From the NCBI RefSeq assembly GCF_030864355.1, contig NC_083395.1:1116001-1180000 (forward strand): 64,000 bases of DNA, given 5' to 3'. Origin of the DNA: Cutaneotrichosporon cavernicola. Its lineage: Eukaryota > Basidiomycota > Tremellomycetes > Trichosporonales > Trichosporonaceae. Below are positions 35,336 through 47,158 of this stretch, one piece after another. Position 1 is the stretch's first letter. The number at the start of each line of letters is the position of its first letter. The notes under the pieces were generated by a model. It was not told where the DNA came from. It did no database searches and worked only from the letters and a program-made list of their open reading frames with translations. Position numbers and translations under genes: made by a program.

Positions 35336-36390
35336 ATGCAACCCCAATCCCATCCTCATCCTCATTCAAGCACGTCTTCGCATCTCGCAACAGAAACCGC
35401 ACTCCTCACAGTCCTCTACGATCGCTCAAAAGCACAGCACAGATCACAAATATTCCTCTCACGTCTCCAAGGCGTCCTCCGTCTCTCGAAGCGAGTCATT
35501 GCAGCCCTTCCAAGGCGTGACGGCTCGTCGTCCCAGGTCGATCCATATGCAGAGGTACTTGGCTTGCTTCCAAAGGTATGCCGTTTTCAGACACAAGGCA
35601 AGAATGGTGTTGACAACAGTTCATATCCAACCTCCTCCGCGCAGCTGCCGCCTCGACGGCCATTATCGACTTGAACCACTTTGTGCCACTCCACACGACA
35701 CTGCTCGCATGCTACGCGCGCCTGTTGTCAGTCAGCCTCGCCCTGGGCTCTGCGCTTGGCGTTCCGCAGGCCAACCTCTTATCCGAGTCGCGCGCGAAAC
35801 CCATCCGCAGGAAGGCGGGGGTGATGGAATCTCCTGCCAAGGCTGGGGAGGTCAAGGCTGGGGAGGTCAAGGCTGGGGAGGTCACGGTCGGCGAGGTCAC
35901 GGTCGGCGAAGTTGGCGAGATCGTCGCGCGGTCTGTCGCGTCAACAACAACTGTCTCCGTCGATCCTGCGCCCGAATCCCACCCCGACCAAGATCGGACT
36001 GAGGCCCAAGGTATACTTAAGAAGCGAAGGGCTAAGGGGATGGACGAGATTGGCGCGAAGCAAAAGAACAAGGACGGCGGGATAGACGCTATCTTTGGCA
36101 ACCGGAACAATGTCAAGGAGGGGATGGACGACATCTTCCAAAAGTCCTCAAAGAAGGCTAGGACCAAGGACGATGGGATAGACGATATCTTCGATACCAA
36201 GCCGAAGAAGAAGAAGAGGACCGAGGCCCCGGCGCCCGACACAGACGTCACACCAGCCTCAGCGACCGCCTCGCCCAAATCCAAGCCCGAGAAGCCGAAC
36301 AAGGCCAAGTCCGACGCCATGGGCATATCCAAATCCAAGTCCAAAAAGACCAAGAAGAAGAGCACGATGGATGACATCTTTGGGTTCTAG
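35336..36390 (+). CDS. RMP1: RMP1/NEPRO-like protein, probable RNase MRP subunit
   Basis: Exons 35336-35575 and 35620-36390 (44-nt intron, TTGACAACAG acceptor) give 336 aa. The N-terminal domain has LLTVLYDRSKAQHRSQIFLSRL, close to the Rmp1/NEPRO signature (LL..LY.RNKNQHR), then LLRAAASTAIIDLNHFVPLHTTLLACYARLL with a small-residue LGSALG. In yeast Rmp1 is the RNase MRP-specific subunit that helps process pre-rRNA in the nucleolus; NEPRO is the animal relative. A tandem block near residues 154-180 repeats AGEVK/TVGEV. The Lys-rich tail carries five copies of a (G/T)(M/I)D(D/E/A)I(F/G) motif, the last at the C-terminus (MDDIFGF), separated by nuclear-localisation-like Lys runs. The ATG chosen is the first after an untranslated ACATCA repeat. 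Family assignment is from motif recall, so it is good but not absolute. Confidence 0.8.
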
Positions 36391-36525
36391 GATACTAGAA
36401 TACTAGTACTACAGCTACAACAATGCTATTCCCGACAATGATTACCTGATTCTGACAATCCGTCCAGACGCTCTGCACTTCTCCTCTGCACTTCTCACTC
36501 CTCACTTCACTCCTCACTTCACTCC

Positions 36526-39245
36526 TCATTTCTCACCATCCTCACCCTCCTCGTCCTCGCCAACACCAACACCGAGCTCATCCCACGTCCCCAGGACTTC
36601 GGTTGCGCTCGGCCGTCCCTCTGGCGCAGGTTCCATCATCGCGCGCAGGAGGTCACGCACGCCGTCCGGAACGCGCGTGGGCCCCTCCATCCCTGCACCG
36701 AGGAAGAACATGGCCGGCGAGCCGTCCGCGTACCCCCCCGCCCCTGCCACTGGTGAGAGGACGGCGTCGGGGAGTGCATTCGTGTCTGGGCCATGTACGT
36801 GGCGTAAAGGCGAACGGATGCTGGACGCGCGTGAGATGGGCGAGTGCGGCGGCGAGGGCTGATCCGAAAGCAGGCGATCCACAGCGTTGGGGCGGCCATG
36901 GTGCCATGCTGCCCAGAGACGCACGCCCGCCGGCGAGTCCTCCTCGCTCCGACCAGCGTCCGCCGACGCCACGATGCTCTCGGCACTGCCTACCCGTCGG
37001 AGGGGCGTGGAGGGGATCTCGACTGAGAGGCTCGAATTGTGGCTGTGGTGGTGGACGCGAAGCGATCCACCGCGCCGCACCTCAGCGCCTGGGAGAGGGT
37101 CAGCCCGCCACGCGGACGGGTATGGGCTCGCCGTGGCGGAGAAGATGCCCTCTGTGCCGATGCGCGCGAGGCGGTCGCGCTCAAGCCACTGCCACAGCCC
37201 GCCATTGCGGACATAGTGCATCATTTTGATAGGGCCCGCGCCGCGGTAGGGCTCGCGGCCTGTGAGGCACTGGTATAGCGTCGCGCCGAGGGCGAAGATG
37301 TCGACCGGGAAGGAGAACGGCACGGCGGGGTCGACGAGCTCGGGAGGAGAGAAGGGGAGTGTGCCCAGCCCGACGCCGTCCATCGGTGGGTGCTCGGGGT
37401 GGATGAGGAGCGACGACCCAAAGTCGGACAGACGAAGGTGCAGGTCGGCCGTGAGCTGCTGTCAGTGACTAACCCCGATGCTGATCCTGAAAGCGTCCAT
37501 AAGGTACTCACCAGGAGGTTGCTAGGCTTGACGTCGGCATGCACCACACCCTTGCCGTGCGCCCACTCAAGGGCGGATGCGGCTTCTCGTGCCCACCGAC
37601 CCCACAGCTGCGGCCCGACGAGACCGGGGCTGGATCGAAGGAGACGGTCAAGCGTGCCGAGGGGTGCGTGTTCGACGACGAGGAGGAGACACGACGGTGC
37701 CGAAACCGAGGGTCCCGGGCCAGCCCCGACAGCGGCAACCCCGCCCGGCGCCTCGGGGTCAGCTCCACGCCCACTGGCGTAAATCGATGAGGCTCTATGG
37801 CGGCGCGGAGGCGAATCGGACTCCAACTCCCGCTGGACTCTGCGCGACTCGCTGATGACCGGCACATATGGGCTCGCCGGTGCGGGGGCGCCTGGCGCCC
37901 CAACGGATGGCGACGAGTCGTCTTTGACCGCAACAAGTTTGACGACGTACACCTGCCCGCGACCCTTGCCAGTACCGAGGCGGTTGAGGAAGAACGCCTC
38001 GCGCAGACCCATGGTCTGACTCTCGCGGTCAGGAGCGAGACGCTTCGCTGCACAGAGCTTCCAACCCGAGTCCTCGCCATTGTCGCGGGTCGAGCTTAGC
38101 AACGCGGGCGACATCGCCGCACGTTTATACGCCGCGAGGTACACAGTCGCGAACCGCCCTTCGCCCAGGAGGTATCCCGGTTCGGCGATGAGGCGGAGCT
38201 GCACGTCGTCGTTCACGTGCGGCGTTGGAGGAACCCACTGCAGTGCAAGCGAGGGGCTCTGGTGCAGCGGGCTGAGGTTGGGCGGCGAGATGGAGAGGTG
38301 GGAAATGGCGCTCGCGTGCGAGTTGTTGTGGGTGTGGGTTGGCGAGTACGAGGGTGAGCTTGGCGACGTACCAGGGCCCTTGCGGCGCAGACTGGCCGCG
38401 CGACTGAGCGCCAATGGGCTCGGGGGAAGCGAGACATTAGCCAACGCTGGCGGAGGCATGGCCACGCCAGCGCTCGCGAAAAACGAGCTCGTCTTGGACG
38501 CTGCAGCGACTGGCTGTGGTGGGCTGGGTGGAGACGGCGGGCGCGAAGCCGGGTCTGTGACGGGATCACCAAAGTGCGCGAGGGGCGAGTACTTGGTTTC
38601 AGCCGGTGTGCGCGGCGAGTCGGCAGATGACAACTCTACCGAAGCAGCGGAGAGACTCGAGGTGCGCGGTGGGGTCGTATCGAGTTCGAGAAATTCGCTC
38701 ATCGTCGATTTGCCCTTTGCGGAAGCGAGTCTACGAGTGAGCAACGCGCCGCTGCGATGGTCGGGGCTACCAGGGGGTGAGACGGGCGGCGCTCCTATCG
38801 GGGGAGGGGGAAGCGGGCCGGGTGTGGAGTGGGTGGTACCGGAAGCAGATGCATGGGATGAGGGGTGAGGAGGATGGGAAGCTGGGTGGTGCGAAATGGT
38901 GGAGTGGAGGTCAAGCTCTAGGTTGGCCAAGCGGCGCGGGGTTGTCAAGTCGTGCGACGTGGGGTTCCAGTCGGATGAGAAGACGTCGTTGCGGGGTAAT
39001 GGTGGCGGAGGGGGAGATGGGTTCCAGGTGGTGCTGAAGAGGTCATTGCTGCGCAATGGAGGGGGAGGCGGACTGGGACTCCAGTTGGTGCTGAACAGGT
39101 CGTTGCTGGGCAGCTGGGGAGGGGGTGGTGCCGGGGTGAAGGATGTAGAGAAGAGGTCGTTACGTGATCCACTGCGTGATCCGCTACTTGAGGGCGTTGG
39201 AGACGCGCTGAAAGGGTGCGCGGGCTGCGCTGGTGGTACCAGCAT
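36526..39245 (-). CDS. Ser/Thr protein kinase with HAD catalytic loop
   Basis: Exons 39245-37512 and 37455-36526 (56-nt intron) give 887 aa. The first in-frame ATG is at 39245; a TGA lies upstream. Residues 29-104 are four 19-residue repeats beginning NDLFST; up to ~350 the chain is Ser/Pro-rich and disordered. The kinase domain starts near 355: GEGRFATVYLA (glycine loop), CAAKRL (ATP-binding Lys), then a ~90-residue Ser/Pro/Gly insert. The catalytic loop VVHADVKPSNLL has Ala for the usual Arg of HRD; LSDFG, GTLPFSPPEL and FPVDIFALGATLYQCLTGREPY follow. The tail (SPPLR/TPLRR stretches, GRPSATEVL) closes the lobe after another insert. DFG, Lys and catalytic Asp are all present, so activity is expected, probably without RD-type activation-loop control (family knowledge). 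Orthology is not assigned. It converges with the RMP1-like gene (135 bp). Confidence 0.88.
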
Positions 39246-40481
39246 GTCGGCAAGGAGGTGTGTGGATGGGTGAGATGGTGGTGTGGGGGAAGATGGCCCG
39301 GGTTGGAGCGTTATATCTGGGGCTGGGCCCAAAATAACTAGACCTCTGGCACTTTGAGACCCTCAACAGTGGCCACAGGTAAAAGGTGACTTGTAGGTGG
39401 CAAGTGGTAAGTGGTAGGTGACAAGTGACAATGGACAAGTGACAAGTGACAAGTGACAAGTCGAATCGAGTCGGTGGAGCGATGAGATGTGGGGTTGGGG
39501 TGAAGAAAGGTGCGGGGCCGTAACAATTGAACAATTGACTTTTTGTAATGTAATTGAAAAGTTCGACTCGGGTCACGAGGCTCCGCCACCGTCGATCGTG
39601 TTGGGAGCTTTGTGAGAGACGATGTTGATGTCGTGAGACTGTAGATGAAGCAAAAGCAAAGCACAAAACGTATCAAGATGTGACCCGATGCCAAGTCGTT
39701 AGGCAAGCCAGAGTTAAGTCTGTGCGGACTTCTCATGGTCTGCGGGGCAGGAACGCGTTTGTGCCATTCTGCTCTTATGCGATGCGGCGTATTCCCCGAT
39801 CTTACCAATTCTAGTCGTTGGTTGCCCTCATCACGCCGATACGCGGCGTGTCCTCTACTCGCTATTATTCGAGAGAGCTCTACGGATGCTACAAATCTAC
39901 CGGGCGCTTGGCTGTGCCCTCACTGTCGCCCCGTTCCGGGCTGAGAGGATTGAGAAAAGGATTGAATGGGGGGACGGCGTCAGTGTCAGTAGGGTTAGTA
40001 GGGATGAGCGGACATGGCCCTTCCAGGAGGTGCGGATTGAAACCAGTTCAGGTGAAGGAGTGCCTGGGTGCTGGGCTGGATTCTCTTTTACCCTGATTAG
40101 ACACCTTTACCCCCACCCGCTGCCCAAGGATACATTTAGGCACAATGTCAACGTTGGCACAGACCAGCCCACTCAGTCAATTCATTCAAATGTTTAGACC
40201 TAGTCTAGACCATGTCAACACTGGGCTCACAAACAAGATGACCGCCACCTCATTCATCCCAAGGTGACATACGTACCAACGTGCAACTAGTAAAGCTATT
40301 ATCACTCTAATCATTTTCCCGCCCTCTTCTATCTCTCAGAGACACATAACTCATCTTGAAACAGCATAAACAGTAAACATTCCTTGCATAATACTTCGCG
40401 ACTGACATTCCCTACGGTGGAAACACCCCTTGTCTATGACACGTCGCCAGTGACACATCGGTTTCCGACCTCGGCTCGCTC
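39246..40481. other. Intergenic, 1.2 kb
   Basis: Kinase promoter on the left, PIP terminator on the right. Contains the GACAAGT minisatellite. The remainder carries no supported gene. Confidence 0.5.
39419..39461. repeat. Minisatellite, GACAAGT units
   Basis: About five tandem copies of a 7-bp unit 170 bp upstream of the kinase ATG. Confidence 0.85.
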
Positions 40482-42550
<2,069 letters not shown>

Positions 42551-42793
42551 TGTGCGGCTGAGTCGACGGAGTGCGGAGGATAACAGTGTGAAGAAGAGCA
42601 ATGGGATGAGTGGATTGCAAGGTTGGGAGGATGGGCAAGGAGACTGGAACAAGTGTGTGAGGAATGTCATGTCATCCCGGTGGGAACCCGGGCCGAGTGC
42701 GTGCGCGTCAGAGTCGAACCCTAGCCCTCCACCTTTCTGCCTTGCCTCCACCTCATCAGACATCTGTTGAGCGCAAGAGGTTGACATCACACC
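42551..42793. promoter_or_regulatory. Bidirectional promoter, PIP / GPI14
   Basis: 243 bp between two divergent ATGs; both genes' core promoters must lie here. No clear TATA box. A GTTCGAC string near 42710 is not part of a foldable tRNA. Confidence 0.55.
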
Positions 42794-44270
42794 ATGGGCT
42801 GGAGTAAGTACACGGCGCCCATTATCGCGCTCTCGGCCGCAATCCAGGTCGCTCTAGTAGCCTACGCAGCTTATGTCGACGCGCACCCCGACAGGTTTGG
42901 CGGCCTCAAGTACACCGATGTCGACTGGCGCGTTGTCCTCGACGGCCTGCATGCCACCTTCTCTCCAAAACCCTACCAAATCGCAGAAGGCCCACTAGGT
43001 CCCTCCCTCAGCATTGGTTCGCCATACCACCGTGCAACATTCCGGTACACGCCGCTCCTCGTTCTCGTCCTTTCTCCTGCCGCCATCGCACCTGTCCTCG
43101 GTCGGCTGGTGCTGGTTGGACTGACCCTCGCTGTGCCGCCTGTGCTGTTAGCCGCGGGCGCAGTTGAGTCGAAGGTACATGCTTTGTGGACCCTCAACCC
43201 CGTCGTGCTTAATATAAGTACACGCGGGAGCCCCGAGGCCCTCCCATGCCTCCTCACCGCTGCTCTCGCCCTCACCCTCCGAAGAGCAGGGCTGGGGAGA
43301 CGAGGCTCGAGCTCCCATAGAGGCAAGTGGGAGGCGGCCGCGGCCGTCATCTTGGCTTTGGCAACGAGCTACAAGATCTACCCCGTCATTTACGTGGCGG
43401 CCATTTGGTCCGCCCTCGCTCGTGTGTATGGGTGGCTCGGCGCCGGGGTCTGGCGTTTTGGCTTCATCACGGCCTCCACTGCGCTAGTCATCAACGGCGC
43501 ACTGTGGCTTGTGTAAGTGGCTGCTGCTCTCAGTCCCCGACGCAGCAACTAATGAGCAGCTGGGGCCAGCCCTTCCTTGAACACACATTCCTTTACCATC
43601 TCTCCCGCCTCGACCACAGGCACAACTTCTCTCCTTACTTCCTCCCGATCTACTTCGCGCGCACCATGTCTGACGAGGGTGGGACATTGCTGCACGCGCT
43701 GCGGAATCCGCTCGCCAGTTTCCTGCCGCAGGTGTCGCTAGTGCTAGGTGCAGGCTTCGTGCTCACGCCCCGCCTGGGAGTCGAGAGCGCCATGTTCTTC
43801 CAGACAGCACTCTTTGTTGTCTTCAACAAAGTCTGCACGAGCCAGGTGAGTGACCGGTGCTGAGGCCGCAGAGCTGTTCGTGGGAAAACAGAGCGGGGGG
43901 AGGCTCCGCAGGTCGGCTTTTGGAGCGGGTGACGGTACCCAGCTGACACCAGTACTTCCTCTGGCCGCTACCGCTGGTACCTCTACTCACCTTTCCGTCG
44001 CTGACATGGACCCGCCTCGCGGCCGCTCTCGCCGCCTGGATCGCAGGCCAGGCGCTCTGGCTCAGCCAGGCCTACCGCCTCGAACTGCTCGGCGAGAGCG
44101 TGTGGGTGCGCGTCTGGGCCGCCGGATTGGTTCTGTTTGCGGCGAGTGTGTGGGGTTTGGGCCTGCTGCTAGAGGGGACGAGGGAGCCGACATCTTTAGC
44201 TGAATTTAATCCCGTGACAAAGCCCCCTGGGACCGTCGAGACTGGGGCCCGGACGGAGAAAGCGAAGTGA
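42794..44270 (+). CDS. GPI14: GPI mannosyltransferase 1 (PIG-M/Gpi14)
   Basis: ER enzyme adding the first, alpha-1,4-linked mannose to the GPI-anchor precursor from dolichol-phosphate mannose. Exons 42794-43512, 43560-43845, 43953-44270 give 440 aa. The first helix is followed by the lumenal DXD-type motif KYTDVDWRV (residues 41-45), then SPYHRATFRYTPLL, NPVVLNISTRGSPEALP, FLEHTFLYHLSRLDHRHNFSPYF and YFLWPLPLVP, all landmarks of the PIG-M family. About ten hydrophobic segments fit a multi-pass ER protein. The end is an Ala/Leu helix pair plus a short hydrophilic tail. Both introns use strong donors (GTAAGT, GTGAGT). The stop lies 41 bp from the convergent kinase stop at 44312, so 3' UTRs must overlap. 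Pbn1/PIG-X would be its expected partner; it is not in this window. Confidence 0.95.
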
Positions 44271-44311
44271 GAGAAGCCAGGAGACGATAGAAACTAGATT
44301 ACAACATGCAT

Positions 44312-46700
44312 CTACGCAACCACACCCTCCTCGTCCCCGTCCTCACCAACACGGAGGAGGTGGTCCAGCCCGCTAGCCACCATGTCAAGCCACCGGCGCA
44401 GCTCTTCAACGGTCGTCTCGAGCTGGGCCGTTGCGGCGCCCACGTCGTCCAGGCGTGGGAGGTCGAGCGGGCGTGGTCCGTTGAACTGCGCCAGCCCAGG
44501 ACTGGGGAGCAAAGACGGCAAGGAAGTGGACGAGTGGTTGAGGGGGGACGCGACGAGTGCCGGCGTGCTGACGCTCGTCATGCCCATTCCCAGTCCCCCC
44601 AAACCTGACCCAAAGTTCGTACTTGGAAACCCGTTGCTCGGGTTGAAGGCAGCACCAGCCAGGAAAGTCCCCGGTGCTTGTTCGCCTAGCCCTAGTGGAC
44701 TCGGCAAAGCGACGAACGGCTTGAGCGCCATCGTGCTGGGTGAGGGAGGGAGTAGGTCCGCGCTCTCTGGCACCGCGGGGGAGAGCTTGAGCAGGTCGCG
44801 TAGGCCGACCTGGCTGTCGTCGACGCGCGAGCCGGAGCGCGAGCGCATCATCGCTGCCCCTTTGCCGGGTACCCCCAGGCCCGGGATCTTGGTTGGCGAC
44901 GCGGGCACCTCTGCCACTAGCTGCGCCTGGGCCTGTGCGTGCGTCTCCTTGGCCGCGCGGCCCTCCATAACTGTCGCGGAGGCCTGGCGCATCATCGCCG
45001 GGCGCGCGAACGGCGGCGCAGGCTGGTCGAGGGGACTCAGCTCGTCGGCGGTAGGTTTGGGGAACTGTGCCTGCGCTTTGGGGAACTGTGGAGGAGGGGC
45101 CTTGGCACCCGCCATGAGTGGGAACTGGAAGCCTCTCAATGCGGCGTCAGAGCCTGAGGGTCGCCGGCGAGCTGCAGCTGAGGACGGCTCTGGTGTCGGC
45201 CCCGTCCGCATTGTGGGCGCAGACGCGAACGTGTCCACACTCGGCTTCGGCCGCGCGAGTGGAGTCGACTGCGCGCTTTCTCCCTCCGCCGTGGGGTTGG
45301 ACGGGTTCGTGACGATAAACAGGTGTCGCGGCTTGCGGCTTTGCCGCACTGTCCCGCCGGCGTCCGAGCCTTCCAGTTCTTCCGGTTCCTCTGACAATGA
45401 CGACGCGGGCTCCAGCGTCACCGGCGCAAAGCTCTTGAAGGGATCAGTCGTTCCATCGTCCTGGAAGAGCCGGCGCAGGCTCTCGGGCGGAGGCATCTTG
45501 CTTGGCTCGTCCGGCACCTCAAACATGCTCATTCTCGAGCGGACTGTGAAGCTCCAGTCATCGCCGTCGACGCTGGCCGCGTCGTCGTCGATCTGCGCCC
45601 CGACTCCAGGCGCAAGGGACATACGTTGCCCCCCGCCCTCCTTCCACGCCTGGAAGCGGACCATGAGCTCGTTCAAGGTTGTTAGGGGCGTCTTGGCCTG
45701 CTGCCGGATCCACTTGGTCTTGCTCAGATCCTCGGCGCTGAGTCGGTCTGCTGGCTCCTCGTTGAGGCACGCCACGACAAAGTCGCGCATCTCCTTGCTC
45801 CACGTCCCGCCTTCAAGACGGGGTGCGCGCAGCTTCTTGTCGCCTAGGATCTTGACGGCATGTGTGGCAGGCTGACCATGCATCGGTGGCTCTCCATGTG
45901 CCATCTCGAGCAGGGTAATGCCCAGCGACCAGATGTCTGCCTTGACGTCGTAGAGACGCCCTTGTGTGACAACCTCAGGCGCCATCCAGTACGGCGTGCC
46001 GACGAACGTCGAGCGCTTGGAAGTGTTTGAAGCTAGGAGCGCGGCGACGCCAAAGTCGCACAGCAAGATACGAGGGGGCTGCGTCGTCATGAGGATGTTA
46101 GCCGCTGCTGTCAGCCTACTTCACTCTCTAGCCCACCCTTGATGTCTCGGTGGATGATGACGTTCTTATGTAAGAACGTGAGCGCGACAAGCACCTCGCG
46201 CATGATCAGCGCGATATGCAGCTCCTTGAGCGGCTGGGCTCTCGACTACTGTGAGCTTGTATTCAGCTTCTCAGCTCACCAATGTTCTGATACTTCCTCC
46301 CTCAGCGTATTCCATGATGATCCACACCTTGGGCCCCTCCATCATGCTCCCGTAATACTTGATGACGTTCGGCATCGCGCCCGCCCCACCCGAGCCCGCC
46401 GCAAAGCTGTCCATGAGCTGCTGAAGCAGCGACACTTCTTTCTGGATGTCGCTGACGTCGTCGTCCTCCGTGTCGAGGTTGATGATCTTGAGCGCGACAA
46501 CGTGACCGCTCTCCTTGTGCCGACCCTGGTATACGGCGCCGTAAGCGCCTTTGCCCACCATCTCGAGTTTCTACGGTCAGCTCAGCCAAGTGGTGACATA
46601 CCTCATAGGTCTCGTCCGGACGTGCGTCCTTTGGTTGCCGCGCCAGCGCGGCGAGGTATGCCGGCTCCGTCGGCGCCAGCACGGATAACGGGGCGACCAT
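44312..46700 (-). CDS. KIC1: Ste20-family kinase of the Kic1/Nak1 (RAM pathway) type
   Basis: Exons 46700-46602, 46570-46280, 46245-46137, 46104-44312 give 763 aa; introns are 31, 34 and 32 nt. The N-terminal kinase domain has GKGAYGAVYQG (39-49), VALK (Lys61), IHRDIKAANIL (Asp164), CDFG (183) and GTPYWMAPE (202-210), the GCK/Ste20 signature. An insert AAGSGGAGAMPN in the small lobe and DIQKEVSLLQQL recall Kic1/Nak1/Ppk11. The C-terminal ~450 residues are Ser/Pro-rich and disordered, ending in a helix ATAQLETTVEELRRWLDMV. Kic1/Nak1 acts upstream of the NDR kinase Cbk1/Orb6 in the RAM network for polarity and septation (family knowledge). Acceptor choice at exon 3 (CACAGTAG) avoids a stop; exon 4 has a CAGCAG acceptor. 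Subfamily is inferred; kinase identity is certain. Confidence 0.9.
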
Positions 46701-47158
46701 AGTGGAGGTTTAAGGAAGTGGCGGAGGGATGAGGAGGAGCGGCACAGAGGTTCAGCAAGCTCAGCAGCTGTCCTGGCCTAATCCTGTCCTGTAAAGTGAA
46801 GAGACGGTGAGATGTGTTGAGCGGGAGATTGAGAAAGGCGATGTGCAAGTTGGAACGTGAATGGTGATGGGCGGGGGTGGAGGGATCTCATCAACGCCCG
46901 GTTCTAATGCCCAGGACGGCGGATTAGCCCGACAATTCAAACATTACAAGTGAAGCTAATCGGTAGAAAATAATATAAGGGTACTTGACTCATCTTGAAA
47001 ATGTTGGGCGTTAGTCGCCACCATCTGTTTGTTTGCAATATTCGCCGTACACCTTCGCCCACTCTCACAGACGTCGGCGCATCGCCCCCTCCTCCAACCT
47101 GTCACTCCTGCGCTCGGTACTCCGAGCGCTCCGCATCACATCCAGTCCCGCCCCCCCG
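46701..47158. promoter_or_regulatory. Divergent promoter, KIC1 / DUS1
   Basis: 458 bp between divergent starts. The DUS1 side holds a short AT-rich run (ATAATATAAGGGT near 46970) that could act as a TATA-like element. The frame upstream of the DUS1 ATG is open but lacks an ATG. Confidence 0.45.

Noticed and set aside
39184..39808. Overlapping minus-strand frames upstream of the variant kinase
   Set aside because: They run through the GACAAGT minisatellite and leader; no splice-linked extension of the kinase N-terminus could be justified.
42690..42735. GGGTTCGACTC string on the minus strand, B-box-like, possible tRNA
   Set aside because: No T-stem pairing and no A-box at the right distance; it lies inside the PIP/GPI14 promoter.
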